From NCBI RefSeq assembly GCF_002214365.1, contig NZ_CP014854.1, positions 1,550,001-1,614,000 on the forward strand: a DNA stretch of 64,000 bases, read 5' to 3'. Shown in pieces: positions 17,996 through 26,846 of this stretch. Below the pieces are notes generated by a model. It saw nothing but the letters and a program-made list of their open reading frames with translations, was not told the DNA's origin and searched no databases. This stretch comes from Thermococcus celer Vu 13 = JCM 8558. GTDB taxonomy: Archaea > Methanobacteriota_B > Thermococci > Thermococcales > Thermococcaceae. A program made the translations under genes and the position numbers. Each line of letters begins with the position of its first letter. The stretch's first letter is position 1.

Positions 17996-18450
17996 AGGCG
18001 GGGTTTTCGCCCCGTTTCTCCAGTGGGACTATAATAACGCTCGAATATTTAAGCTTTTTGGGAAAAGACCACAAAAAGAGCCTGAAGAAAGCCCGGATCC
18101 ACGCCCTTAGAGAGCAGATAATGACCCTCCAAAACCCCACCAACCCCCGAAAACACAATGAACAACAAAGTCCACGCGATTTCCAGCGCGAGAAGAGAGC
18201 GTTAAAACCCGAAAAATCGGATTAAAAACCGTTAAACTCAAAAACAAACACCTTCAATAGGATCTGGGCAATTTCCAGACATCTAACGGCCCGACTCCGA
18301 ACTCCGAAAAAATTTAGTTACAGTCCAAGGTAAAAAATAGAACAATACGTAACAAATAAAAAAGGGTAAAAATCGATTTTCCAAAGCGTCTCGATGCGTC
18401 AAAATCTGAATACAGGAATTTAAACTGGATTCTAAAACAAAAGAACGGCC
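17996..18450 (-). promoter_or_regulatory. CRISPR leader, otherwise gene-free
   Basis: AT-rich non-coding stretch between the youngest repeat and maf. Reading toward the array, a TATA box CTTAAATA at 18046-18053 would start the pre-crRNA about 25 bases before the first repeat. A small hairpin CGGGG/CCCCG (17999-18003, 18010-18014) abuts that repeat. The remaining bases up to 18450 carry only short chance reading frames with no ribosome site and are rich in A on the plus strand, as expected for a Thermococcales leader. Confidence 0.7.
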
Positions 18451-19011
18451 TCAACGTGATAAAACCTCAAAACCGAGCTCCCTGAGCTTCCACACTATCT
18501 CCAACGGAAAGCCGACGACGTTGTAGTAGTCCCCCCGGATCCACTCGACGAGGAGGCCGCCCTTCCCCTGTATCCCGTAGGCCCCCGCCTTGTCCATCGG
18601 CTCGCCGGTCTCCACGTACGCCCGTATAATATCCCCGTCAAGCTCGCGGAACTTGACTTCGGTGGTCACGGTGCCGGTTATCTCCCCGCCGTTGTGGACG
18701 ATGCAGTAGCCGGTCGTAACCCTATGAACCCTCCCGCTGAGGAGCCTGAGCATCCCGATGGCCTCTTCCCTGTCCCTCGGCTTTCCGAGGATGCGGCCGT
18801 CCACGCTTACCACGGTGTCGGCCCCGATGACGGTTCCGCCGGCGCGGGAGTAAACCTCGCGGGCCTTTCTCTGGGCCAGCTCGAGGGTGTAGTCAGCTGG
18901 ATTCTTAAGGTTGCACTCCTCGCTCGCATGGCTCGGGATGACCTCAAACCGGTCCACAAAACGGGCGAGTATCTCCCTCCTCCTCGGCGAGGCGGACGCA
19001 AGCACCAGCAT
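18451..19011 (-). CDS. maf: Maf-type nucleotide pyrophosphatase
   Basis: House-cleaning nucleotide pyrophosphatase of the Maf/HAM1-like fold that hydrolyses (d)NTPs, often dTTP/UTP or modified nucleotides. 186 residues: MLVLASASPRRREILARF at the N-terminus, the conserved GTVIGADTVVSVDGRILGKP near residues 60-80, and GYCIVHNG and AGAYGIQGKGG in the expected order. Length matches the family. Which nucleotide is preferred cannot be read with confidence. The ribosome site (GGGGGA) is weak. It lies just beyond the CRISPR leader, transcribed toward it. Confidence 0.93.
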   Translation of the reverse strand: MLVLASASPRRREILARFVDRFEVIPSHASEECNLKNPADYTLELAQRKAREVYSRAGGTVIGADTVVSVDGRILGKPRDREEAIGMLRLLSGRVHRVTTGYCIVHNGGEITGTVTTEVKFRELDGDIIRAYVETGEPMDKAGAYGIQGKGGLLVEWIRGDYYNVVGFPLEIVWKLRELGFEVLSR

Positions 19012-19086
19012 GGTCTTTCCCCCGGGGCGGAATTAAAAAACCTTGCGAACCCTTCGGCCGGTGAAAGGACCACGACGACCCGGACA

Positions 19087-19338
19087 TCAGCCATCGGTGA
19101 TGTCCCTTGAGGCTTTGAGAAGTTCCACCTCTTTTTTCAGGGATTCGAGCTCCTTCATGAGCTTCCTCCTCGTCTCCCCCATCTTCCACACTATCAGGCC
19201 CATCACGAACAGGAGCGAACCGAAAGCCAGCCCTGCTCCCCCTGCTATGAAGGGTATTGCGAGACCAATCCCTACCAGTACGGCTCCAACGGCCTCAAGG
19301 GTATCGTAGTCACCCCTCATCTTCCTCACGCTCCACAT
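19087..19338 (-). CDS. Small membrane protein, two helices and a coiled coil
   Basis: An 83-residue protein I do not recognise. Residues about 15-55 form two hydrophobic helices with small-residue turns (AVGAVLVGIGLAIPFIAG, GLAFGSLLFVMGLIVW), followed by a charged cytoplasmic helix (KLMKELESLKKEVELLKAS) with coiled-coil heptads. The start is uncertain: ATG 19338 has no ribosome site, whereas an internal ATG (MRGDYDTLEAVG) follows GTGAGG. It sits between maf and the PINA gene, all on the minus strand. Codon use looks typical for the window, so it is probably a real gene. Confidence 0.62.
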   Translation of the reverse strand: MWSVRKMRGDYDTLEAVGAVLVGIGLAIPFIAGGAGLAFGSLLFVMGLIVWKMGETRRKLMKELESLKKEVELLKASRDITDG

Positions 19339-19445
19339 AATTCCAGGGCGCTTTTACCCCTCAGGGACCTGGAATTTTCCCGGTCAGAGGACACCCCCAA
19401 ATCTTACCACAGAAAAAAGAAGAAAGCGGACCATAAAAAGTTTTC

Positions 19446-21254
19446 TCAGGCGGTCGCCCAGATGGGTATTCCCGCCTCGAGGAGCCTCTTTAGTTCCTTT
19501 CCGATGGGCGTGCTCTTGCTCACCTTGACGAGGCCCTTCTTGCTCGGCGTTGCCGTGAAGACGTACTCCTCCCCGCCGTAGAACTTCAGGGGGGTCTTCG
19601 CGTAGTCGGACGGGACCCTCAGCACTATCGTCTTCTTCTTCTCCTCGACCTCGACCGGGAGTCTCTCCTTCGGTTTCTCGGCCTCCCGCTCGGCGAAGCT
19701 CTTGACGTCGATGCTTATCCCTATTCTCTTCTCGAGGTCGGTTATCCTCTTCCCCTTCTTGCCGATTATCGCCGGGATGTCGAACTCGTCGGCGTAGACT
19801 ATAGCCTTGTGCGGGCTGGCTATCTCGACCTCCGTGTAAACGTCCGGCAGGAACTTCTTTATCTCCTGTTTGAGCCTCTTCTCGGCGAGCTTAAGCGCCG
19901 GAGCCTTCTCCTCCCTCTTCACGGGGACGACGCTTACCTCCTCACCGTAGGTGTAAATCTCGTACTCCAGCTCGCCGGTCTCGAAATCGCGCACCTCTAT
20001 GACGGGCCTCGCCAGATCTTCCTCCCTCATGCCGCTGGGCACCTTGACGAGGTACTCGAGGGTAAGAACCTTGGCCACCCTTCCGGCCTTGATGAATATG
20101 ACGGTGTCGACTATCTGGGGTATCATCCCGAGCTCTACCCTGCCGATGAAGCGCTGAACCGCGTCGATGGGCTTCGTGGCGTGGACTACACCGACCATTC
20201 CAACGCCCGCAAGGCGGAGGTCGGCGTATATCTTGAAGTCGCTGGTCTTCCTCATCTCGTCGAATATCGTGTAGTCCGGCCTCACAAGGAGGAGTATGTC
20301 CCCCGTCTTCTCCATCTTGCCGCCAAGGGCGGTGTACTGGGTTATCTCCTCGCCGACCTGAAGGTCGCGCGGCTTCTCCATCGTCTTGACGATCCTTCCC
20401 ATGCCGGCGTACCACTCGGCCAACGCCTGGGCGAAGGTCGTCTTCCCCTCACCGGGGGCGCCGGCTATGAGGATGCCCTGGGCCCTGTCCTTGAGCCTCT
20501 CCAACAGCTTCTCGCTGAGGTCGTAGTCCTCCATGCTCAGTTTTTTAACGGGTCTGACGGCCGTTATCTCTATCCTGTCCGCAAAGGGCGGTTTGGCTAT
20601 GACTATGCGGTAGTTTCTGAGCTGGACGACGGTCGCACCCGGCTCGTCGAGTTCTATGAAGCTCTCGGGGTCGCGCTTCGCCCTCTCGACTATGTCGTCC
20701 GCTATGTCCTCGAGTTCTTTGTCCGTTAGAGCCTCCTCCCCCACCGGGACGAGCCGCCACTCCCCGGGTTTCCCCTTCTTCGCCAGCGGCCTTAAGCCGG
20801 CCTTCAGGTGGACGCTCATAGTCGTCCCGTCGAAGAAGTCCTCGAGGCGGTGCTTGACCTCCTTCTTAGCGGTCAGGTAGATAACGTCGATGCCCTTGGC
20901 CACGGCCACGTCCCTCTGCACCCTGTCGCCGGTTACCAGCGTGGCACCGAGTTCCCCGGCTATCTCACGGACCATGTGGTCTATCTCTCCCGCCTTGGCC
21001 CGCCTTATCTGCCAGAGCTCCGGTCTTCCACCGTAAAACTCCAGGATTATCCTGCCTTCGTTGGCCATCTCCCGGAGTTTTTTGAGCTCTTCAAGCCCTA
21101 CGTGGCCTATCGCCTTCCCCTCGTTGGCCTGATGCTCTATCTCCGCCACTACCGCCTCGGGCACGATGACCCTGACCTTCTCCTCGAGGCCCGCGAGGAA
21201 CTGGGTGAGCCTTCCGTCAACTATCACGCTCGTATCCACAACGAATACCCTCAT
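19446..21254 (-). CDS. PINA-type PIN domain/AAA ATPase/KH protein
   Basis: 602-residue archaeal ATPase with an N-terminal PIN nuclease-like domain (MRVFVVDTSVIVDGRLTQF, later DHMVREIAGELGATLVTGD), a central VirB11/PilT-type ATPase (ILIAGAPGEGKTTFAQALAEW, then the Walker B/DE region YTIFDEMRKTSDFK), and a C-terminal KH motif (AIIGKKGKRITDLEKRIG). The Sulfolobus relative PINA is a hexameric Holliday-junction branch-migration ATPase, so a role in recombination or replication-fork repair is likely. The acidic PIN residues seem retained. ATG 21254 has GAGGTGA at good spacing, better than the GTG at 21263. Confidence 0.92.
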   Translation of the reverse strand: MRVFVVDTSVIVDGRLTQFLAGLEEKVRVIVPEAVVAEIEHQANEGKAIGHVGLEELKKLREMANEGRIILEFYGGRPELWQIRRAKAGEIDHMVREIAGELGATLVTGDRVQRDVAVAKGIDVIYLTAKKEVKHRLEDFFDGTTMSVHLKAGLRPLAKKGKPGEWRLVPVGEEALTDKELEDIADDIVERAKRDPESFIELDEPGATVVQLRNYRIVIAKPPFADRIEITAVRPVKKLSMEDYDLSEKLLERLKDRAQGILIAGAPGEGKTTFAQALAEWYAGMGRIVKTMEKPRDLQVGEEITQYTALGGKMEKTGDILLLVRPDYTIFDEMRKTSDFKIYADLRLAGVGMVGVVHATKPIDAVQRFIGRVELGMIPQIVDTVIFIKAGRVAKVLTLEYLVKVPSGMREEDLARPVIEVRDFETGELEYEIYTYGEEVSVVPVKREEKAPALKLAEKRLKQEIKKFLPDVYTEVEIASPHKAIVYADEFDIPAIIGKKGKRITDLEKRIGISIDVKSFAEREAEKPKERLPVEVEEKKKTIVLRVPSDYAKTPLKFYGGEEYVFTATPSKKGLVKVSKSTPIGKELKRLLEAGIPIWATA

Positions 21255-21352
21255 CTCTCTCACCTCAGAAGATTCAGCTCTCCATCGTTATTCAGGGATG
21301 CTACGACTAAAGGTTCATAAAGGTTTAGCCGAAGGATAAGTGGGGGGAGAGA

Positions 21353-22090
21353 ATGGGTAGGCTCATCTCCATAGCAAGCGGCAAGGGTGGCACCGGAAAG
21401 ACCACGACGACGGCCAACCTCTCGGTCGCCCTCGGAAAGATGGGCTATCGCGTCTGCGCCGTTGACGCCGACCTAACCATGGCCAACCTGAGCCTCGTCA
21501 TGGGAGTAGACGACGCCGAGACGACCATACACGACGTCCTCGCGGGAAGGGCCGAGATCAGCGATGCGGTGTACGCCACCACCTACGATAACGTTTACCT
21601 CGTCCCAGCCGCCATAGACTGGGAACACGTGATAAGGGCGGATCCCAGGGGGCTCCCTGGAACGATAAAGGGGCTCAAGGATAAGTTCGACTTCGTTCTC
21701 ATAGACTGCCCGGCCGGCCTTCAGATGGACGCCATGAACGCGATGCTGAGCGGGGAGGAGGTTCTCCTCGTTACGACCCCCGAGATCCCGTGCGTCACAG
21801 ACACCATGAAGGTCGGCGTGGTCCTGAAAAAGGCGGGCCTGGCGATTCTGGGCTTCGTCTTCAATCGCCTTGGTATAAGCGAGGCAGAGATCACCCCCGA
21901 GGTGGCAGAGGAGGTCATGGAGGTACCCCTGCTGGCGGTTATCCCGGAGGATCCCGTGGTGAGGGAGGCCACCCTCGAGGGGGTTCCGGTGGTGGAGTAC
22001 AAACCGAAATCGGAGGGTGCAAAGGCCTTCATGGAGCTCGCGGAGAGGATATCCAAGATATCAGGCCTCAAGGCAAGGGTGATGCAATGA
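21353..22090 (+). CDS. MinD/ParA-like P-loop ATPase
   Basis: Deviant Walker-A ATPase, 245 residues: ISIASGKGGTGKTTTTANLS (signature KGGTGKT), CAVDADLTMANLSLVMG and VLIDCPAGLQMDAMNA. It lacks an obvious long C-terminal membrane-targeting helix of bacterial MinD, although a short amphipathic tail ending LKARVMQ is present. Archaeal MinD-like proteins position membrane machines or act as scaffolds for archaella and chemotaxis arrays. The stop overlaps the GPN-loop GTPase start (ATGA), so the two P-loop proteins are co-translated. GGGGGGAG precedes the start. Confidence 0.9.
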   Translation: MGRLISIASGKGGTGKTTTTANLSVALGKMGYRVCAVDADLTMANLSLVMGVDDAETTIHDVLAGRAEISDAVYATTYDNVYLVPAAIDWEHVIRADPRGLPGTIKGLKDKFDFVLIDCPAGLQMDAMNAMLSGEEVLLVTTPEIPCVTDTMKVGVVLKKAGLAILGFVFNRLGISEAEITPEVAEEVMEVPLLAVIPEDPVVREATLEGVPVVEYKPKSEGAKAFMELAERISKISGLKARVMQ

Positions 22091-22830
22091 TAGTGGCCTT
22101 TGTGGGAACCGCCGGGAGCGGTAAGACGACCCTTACGGCGGCTTTTGGGAGGTACCTCAAGGAGAACGGCCACTCGGTTGCCTACGCAAACCTCGATACC
22201 GGCGTGAGGAAACTGCCGTACAGGCCGGACGTCGATGTCCGGAGGGACGTAACGGCGTGGGAGCTCATGGAGGAAGGTTACGGCCCCAACGGGGCGATAG
22301 TGGAGAGCTACGACCGCCTCCTCCCGAAGGTTTCCGCCTATCTCACCGAGATCCTGAAGTTGGAGGATGAGAGGGACTACGTTCTCCTCGACACGCCCGG
22401 CCAGATGGAGACGTTTCTCTTCCACGAGTTCGGTGTGAGGCTGATGGAGAACCTCCCCGAGCCGCTGACGGTCTACCTCTTCAGCCCGGATATCCTGAGG
22501 AAACCGGAGGATTTCTGCTTCGTCCGCTTCTTTGGTCTGATGATAGAACTGCGCCTCGGAACCACGACCGTTCCCGCCATGAGCAAGGTCGACACCGTGG
22601 AGAGGCTCGAGGACTACAGGAAATACCTCGACGATCTCGATTACCTGAACTCCCGGTTAAGGCTTGAGCCCTCGATGCAGGGCCTCCTCGCCCACAGAAT
22701 GTGCTCGGTGCTCCCGGAGCTGGCACCGCCCACGAGGATCCTCTACGTCTCCGCCCGGACGGGGGAGGGCTTTGACGACCTCGAGACTCTAAGCTATGAG
22801 CACTACTGCAACTGCGGCGATTTGACCTGA
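22087..22830 (+). CDS. GPN-loop GTPase
   Basis: 247-residue homodimeric GTPase of the GPN family (the archaeal reference being Pyrococcus PAB0955). P-loop FVGTAGSGKTTLTAAF, the diagnostic GPN insertion in EGYGPNGAIVESYDR, DTPGQMETFLFH as Walker B/switch, and SKVDTVERL as the base-specificity motif. Eukaryotic relatives help assemble RNA polymerase II; the archaeal role is unknown. The gene overlaps the upstream MinD-like gene by 4 bases. The C-terminus (LSYEHYCNCGDLT) bears two cysteines. Identification is firm at family level. Confidence 0.93.
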   Translation: MIVAFVGTAGSGKTTLTAAFGRYLKENGHSVAYANLDTGVRKLPYRPDVDVRRDVTAWELMEEGYGPNGAIVESYDRLLPKVSAYLTEILKLEDERDYVLLDTPGQMETFLFHEFGVRLMENLPEPLTVYLFSPDILRKPEDFCFVRFFGLMIELRLGTTTVPAMSKVDTVERLEDYRKYLDDLDYLNSRLRLEPSMQGLLAHRMCSVLPELAPPTRILYVSARTGEGFDDLETLSYEHYCNCGDLT

Positions 22831-22880
22831 TTCAATCTCCGCCGCGATTTCTGGACTGGCTTTCAGTTTCTCAAAAACAT

Positions 22881-22924
22881 CCTGAAAACGCTTTCAGGGG
22901 ATAAGGGGAAGCCTTTTTGGCTTC
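22881..22924. promoter_or_regulatory. Two palindromes upstream of asnB
   Basis: CCTGAAA ACGC TTTCAGG (22881-22898, perfect 7-bp arms) and GAAGCC TTTTT GGCTTC (22908-22924, perfect 6-bp arms), both within 71 bases of the asparagine synthetase ATG. They could be a repressor site or leader-RNA hairpins; nothing in the sequence decides. Confidence 0.35.
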
Positions 22925-22951
22925 GTACCTCCAAGTCCCGGTGGTGGGAGC

Positions 22952-24391
22952 ATGTGCCTGATAGCGGGAGGAGTCGGTGAGAACCTCAAAGAAAAGTTCG
23001 TGAGGATGATACTGGCCGGAAAACACCGGGGGCCGGACTCCTTTGGCGTGTGGACGAACGAGGGAATTATGAAATCGGACGACTTCTCGAGGGTTGATGA
23101 GATCCCCGAGGGGAACATCGGCCTCCTCCAGTGCAGGCTGGCGATGACCGGCTCTCCCGCCTACACCCAGCCCTTCCACAACGAACTAACCCTCGCCCAC
23201 AACGGTGAGATCTACAATTATTCTCACCTCAGGAACTACCTCGAGGGAAAGGGGGTGTCCTTCGAGACCGACGTCGACAGCGAGGTTATCCTGAGGCTCC
23301 TTGAGTACCTCCTCGAGGGCGGGTTAAACATCTGGCGGGCCGTGAGAAAGGCCATGACGATGCTCGAGGGGGACTACGCGGTGGCCCTCAGCGACGGGGG
23401 GAGGATATACCTGTTCCGTGACCCCGTGGGCGTTAGGCCCCTCTACTACTCCCCCAGGGGTTTCTTTGCCTCCGAGAGGAAGGTCCTTTGGGCGATAGGG
23501 GAGGAAGCGGTTCCTGTTAACCCGGGAGAACTCGTCGTGATCTCGCGCGGGGGCGTTGAAAAGAGAAAGGTCTTCACGATCACGGAGCTGAGGAAAAGCC
23601 TGAGGCCGGAGAGGGCGAGGCGCGCCCTTGCGAACGTATTAACGCACGCGGTCAAGGTCAGGACTGGAAGGAGAACAGGCATCCTCTTCTCAGGGGGGCT
23701 GGACAGCTCCATCATTGCCCTCCTCGCCTCCCGCTACTCCGACGTTACCCTCTACACCGCGGGGGCCGAGGGCAGTCCCGACCTCGAGTGGGCGCGAAAG
23801 GTCAGTGAGCTCCTGGGACTTCCGCTCAAAGAGCGGGTCTTCGATGTGGACGACGTCCGCGACGCGGTTCCAGAGGTGATCTTCGCCATAGAGGAGCCCA
23901 ATCCGATGAACCTCGCGATAGGGCTTCCCCTCTACTTCGCCACGGGACTTGCGAGGGAGGATGGATGCAGGCTACTCCTGAGCGGCCAGGGGGCCGATGA
24001 GCTCTTCGGGGGCTACGCGAAGTACCTTGAAAACCCCGGGTTGATGGAGAGGGACCTCCTCGAGCTCGGGGAGAGGAACCTCGCGAGGGACGACAAGATA
24101 GCCATGCTCAACTCGGTCGAGGTCAGGGTTCCGTTCCTCGACCTATCCGTGGTTTCCGTCGCGCTGGGAACGCCCCTTGGCTCGAAGATAGGGGAGGGCG
24201 TAAGAAAGGCCATCCTGCGGAAGGTCGCCGTTGACCTCGGACTGCCCAGGGAGATAGCGGAGCGCGGGAAGAAGGCCGCCCAGTACGGCAGTCGTTCCCA
24301 GAGGCTCCTCGAGAGGCTGGCCAAAGCCGAGGGCCTCAGCCTGAGTGAGTACACCCAACGGGTCTTCAACGGGGTCTTTAAACGCGGGTAA
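22952..24391 (+). CDS. asnB: Asparagine synthetase (glutamine-hydrolysing)
   Basis: Converts aspartate, glutamine and ATP to asparagine. 479 residues. The N-terminal class II glutaminase starts with the catalytic Cys (MCLIAGGVGENLKEK) and has RGPDSFGVW and LAHNGEIYNY. The C-terminal synthetase domain carries the pyrophosphate loop GILFSGGLDSSIIALLA near residue 248 and LLLSGQGADELFGGYAKY near 345. The spacing after MCLIAG is slightly unusual compared with bacterial AsnB, but key residues are kept. ATG 22952 follows GGTGGTGGGAG. Two palindromes lie just upstream. Paralogues that amidate other substrates exist, so asparagine as product is likely rather than certain. Confidence 0.88.
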   Translation: MCLIAGGVGENLKEKFVRMILAGKHRGPDSFGVWTNEGIMKSDDFSRVDEIPEGNIGLLQCRLAMTGSPAYTQPFHNELTLAHNGEIYNYSHLRNYLEGKGVSFETDVDSEVILRLLEYLLEGGLNIWRAVRKAMTMLEGDYAVALSDGGRIYLFRDPVGVRPLYYSPRGFFASERKVLWAIGEEAVPVNPGELVVISRGGVEKRKVFTITELRKSLRPERARRALANVLTHAVKVRTGRRTGILFSGGLDSSIIALLASRYSDVTLYTAGAEGSPDLEWARKVSELLGLPLKERVFDVDDVRDAVPEVIFAIEEPNPMNLAIGLPLYFATGLAREDGCRLLLSGQGADELFGGYAKYLENPGLMERDLLELGERNLARDDKIAMLNSVEVRVPFLDLSVVSVALGTPLGSKIGEGVRKAILRKVAVDLGLPREIAERGKKAAQYGSRSQRLLERLAKAEGLSLSEYTQRVFNGVFKRG

Positions 24392-24534
24392 ACGGTTCTG
24401 AACGTCCGTTAATCCTCCCCGGGAAACAGGGGCCTTTCCATCTCATCCTCACCCTTCGGGTCAAACCGGGACGAACGATTGCGTGAAAAAGCCTTAAATA
24501 AGGCTTTTCCCAATACGAAAGCAGGTGGGAGAGC

Positions 24535-25740
24535 GTGATACTGAAAAAGGGGCTCGTAATCATCATTGGTTTCATGTTCATGCTCGGGGGAGTTCCCCTC
24601 GGGGGCGCGAGCGGCGGGATGAAACTGGTCATCCTCGTGAGCGACAACGAGGCCGATTCAGCGGTCGCCCAAAACGTGGCGGACCTCCTCGGGGCCCAAC
24701 TAATCGTGAGCCCGTGGGGTACGTACGATCCCGCGGCGAGCGCCGAGATCCTCAGCATCGACCCGGACAGGGTCATAATAATCGGGGGCCCCGTTGCCGT
24801 TCCCGAGGAGTACACGGAGGACCTGGAGGAATTTGGGATCCCGTACGAACGCTGGTACGGCGAGACGAGGTACGAAACGAACCTCGCGGTGATAGAGGGG
24901 CTCAGGGACGAGTTTCCGGCGGTGTTCGGCGAAATAAAAACGGTCGTCCTCTCCAACGGCCGGGATGTCCTCGCCATGGAGAAATACCTCGAGGCCATGA
25001 AGCTGGATCCCCAGGGATTCGAGGGGAAGCCGATCCTCGTCCTCACCGACGAGGGGAAGGAAAACCTGACGATGGCGGCGCTGGAAGGCTTCAGAGGCAT
25101 AGTGGAGGTCAGGTACCTGGCCACCCATCTGGGCATGGGGGGGACCGCGTTCCCCCTCAACAGGGATAAGCTGGGGGACTGGATGAGGTCACGTTTCTCA
25201 GGCTACGAGGAGAGGATCCTCACCTTCTCCCCCGAGGGGGATGAGGTTCACGCCCTCCTCCTCAGCGTCCAGAACAAAACCGAGCGTGCCGGGGAACTCC
25301 TCGATGGACTGCAGGTACCCGCCGCGATAAAGAGGCTTGAGAGGGCTAAGGAAGCCCTCCAGATGGCGTGGGACGCCTACAATTCCGGCGAATACTCCGA
25401 GGCGTACAGACTCGCGGTGGTCGCGGATTTCAACGCGGACTTCGTCATATCCCGCGCCTACAGCGAGATGAGAACCGTGTACCAGGGATCCGTAAGAATG
25501 CGGCTTGAAATCGAGATACACAGGCTGGAGATAATGGTGAATGTCCTCAGGGGAAAGGGCTACGATGTAAGCGAGCTGGAATCCCTCATCGCCCAGGCCG
25601 AAAAGGCGCTCAGCAGGGGCCAGTACTCCCTCCTGCTCAACGACATCATACCCCGCATCAGACACGGGATGAAGGCTTTGAGAACGGGTAAAACCTCCTA
25701 TGGTGGCGGAAACGCGGGAAGAAAAGGGGGAAGACCATAA
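24535..25740 (+). CDS. Exported protein with CWB2-type (cell-wall-binding repeat 2) domain
   Basis: 401 residues. An N-terminal signal peptide (LKKGLVIIIGFMFMLGGVPLGGASG) precedes a cell-wall-binding-2-like region: VAQNVADLLGAQLIVS, IDPDRVIIIGGPVAVPEEY and YGETRYETNLAVIEGL are the recurring signature of that family. The second half is helical (RLERAKEALQMAWDAYNSGEYSEAYRLA and a repeat-like MVNVLRGKGYDVSELESL), and it ends in a glycine/arginine-rich tail. It is probably secreted or anchored at the S-layer. The start is GTG 24535 with GGTGGGAG upstream; CTTAAATAAGG at about 24493-24502 is the probable TATA. The partner it binds is unknown. Confidence 0.78.
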   Translation: MILKKGLVIIIGFMFMLGGVPLGGASGGMKLVILVSDNEADSAVAQNVADLLGAQLIVSPWGTYDPAASAEILSIDPDRVIIIGGPVAVPEEYTEDLEEFGIPYERWYGETRYETNLAVIEGLRDEFPAVFGEIKTVVLSNGRDVLAMEKYLEAMKLDPQGFEGKPILVLTDEGKENLTMAALEGFRGIVEVRYLATHLGMGGTAFPLNRDKLGDWMRSRFSGYEERILTFSPEGDEVHALLLSVQNKTERAGELLDGLQVPAAIKRLERAKEALQMAWDAYNSGEYSEAYRLAVVADFNADFVISRAYSEMRTVYQGSVRMRLEIEIHRLEIMVNVLRGKGYDVSELESLIAQAEKALSRGQYSLLLNDIIPRIRHGMKALRTGKTSYGGGNAGRKGGRP

Positions 25741-25777
25741 GCCTTTTTAACGTCCCCCCCAATTTTCTCCGGTTAAG

Positions 25778-26806
25778 ATGAGGATTCTGATGGTAGGACA
25801 CTACCCGCCGCACGGTGGTGGGGTCGCGAATCACCTGGACAACCTCGTCAGGGAACTGAGGAAGAGGCACGAGGTTCACGTCCTGACCTACGGGCCGGTG
25901 AGACCGAGGGACTTTGAGAGGGAGTTCGTGCACACGGTTCGCGTTCCTCCCGTTTACGGCCTGAGGGGGACGGGCTTCGCCTTCCTCGGGTCAAAGAGGA
26001 TAGCGGAACTTCACAGAAGGTTCAATTTCGACCTTATCCACGCCCACTTCGTCGGCACGACGAGCTTCGCCGGCGTTCTGGCGAAGGGGAAAACGGGCCT
26101 GCCCCTCGTCGTAACCGCCCACGGCAGCGACCTCGAGCACACGGCCGAGCTAACCCTTGGTAGGTTCTACGTGAAGAAAAGCCTCCTCGAGGCGGACGCG
26201 GTCATAGCCGTCAGCCACTGGCTGGCCCGGAAGGCCCTCTCGCTCGGGGCCCCGTCCGTTAAAGTCATACCCAACGGCGTCAGACCGCTCGAGGAAGAAA
26301 AGGGCAAGAGGGAGTACATAACTTACATAGGAGCCCTCCGCGACTACAAGGGGCCCGAGACCTTCGTGGAGCTGGCGCGCGTGTTTCCCGGGGAGAAGTT
26401 CCTCGTGGTAGGAGAGGGCCCCCTCAAACGGAAGCTTCAATCCCTCGCCCCGCCCAACGTCCGGTTCACGGGCTACAGGCACGACGTCGGGACGATACTC
26501 TCAAGGAGCAAGCTCCTGGTTCTCCCGTCCAGGAGGGAAGGCTTCGGGCTGGTCGTCCTCGAGGCCAACTCCCTCGGCGTCCCGGCCGTCGGGAGGAGGG
26601 TCAGCGCGATACCAGAGCTCGTACGCGAGGGCAAGAACGGCCTGACCTTCGGGGACTTTGACGAACTCGTGGGGGCAGTTAAGAGGCTCCTCGAACCGAA
26701 GGAAAACGCGAAGGCGGGAAGGATGGGGAGAGAGGTGGCCTCGGCTTACTCGTGGGAAACCGTCGCTAAAGAAGTCGAGGCGGTCTACGAATCCCTTTTG
26801 AGATAG
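25778..26806 (+). CDS. GT4-family glycosyltransferase
   Basis: Cytoplasmic retaining glycosyltransferase with GT-B fold, 342 residues. N-terminal MRILMVGHYPPHGGGVANHL has the glycine-rich acceptor loop; DLIHAHFVGTTSFAG and VVTAHGSDLEHTAEL follow. The donor half shows VIPNGVRPLEEEK, FLVVGEGPLKRKL and the signature PSRREGFGLVVLEANSLGVPAVGRRV (EGFGLVVLE). It would add a sugar from a nucleotide donor to a lipid or protein glycan; the exact sugar is unknown. A T-rich stretch between it and the CWB2 gene both ends that gene and resembles a TATA box. Confidence 0.88.
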   Translation: MRILMVGHYPPHGGGVANHLDNLVRELRKRHEVHVLTYGPVRPRDFEREFVHTVRVPPVYGLRGTGFAFLGSKRIAELHRRFNFDLIHAHFVGTTSFAGVLAKGKTGLPLVVTAHGSDLEHTAELTLGRFYVKKSLLEADAVIAVSHWLARKALSLGAPSVKVIPNGVRPLEEEKGKREYITYIGALRDYKGPETFVELARVFPGEKFLVVGEGPLKRKLQSLAPPNVRFTGYRHDVGTILSRSKLLVLPSRREGFGLVVLEANSLGVPAVGRRVSAIPELVREGKNGLTFGDFDELVGAVKRLLEPKENAKAGRMGREVASAYSWETVAKEVEAVYESLLR

Positions 26807-26846
26807 CTTTTTAACAGGTTTTTAGCCCCTCGCTTCGGGTGAGAGG

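Noticed and set aside
17901-18225. Open frames crossing CRISPR repeats and leader
   Set aside because: They translate repeat and spacer sequence, lack ribosome sites and have no coding bias; the region is array plus leader.
24392-24534. Possible tRNA because of a GGGTCAAACC-like segment
   Set aside because: No acceptor stem, anticodon arm or D-arm can be formed; only the asnB/CWB2 gap.
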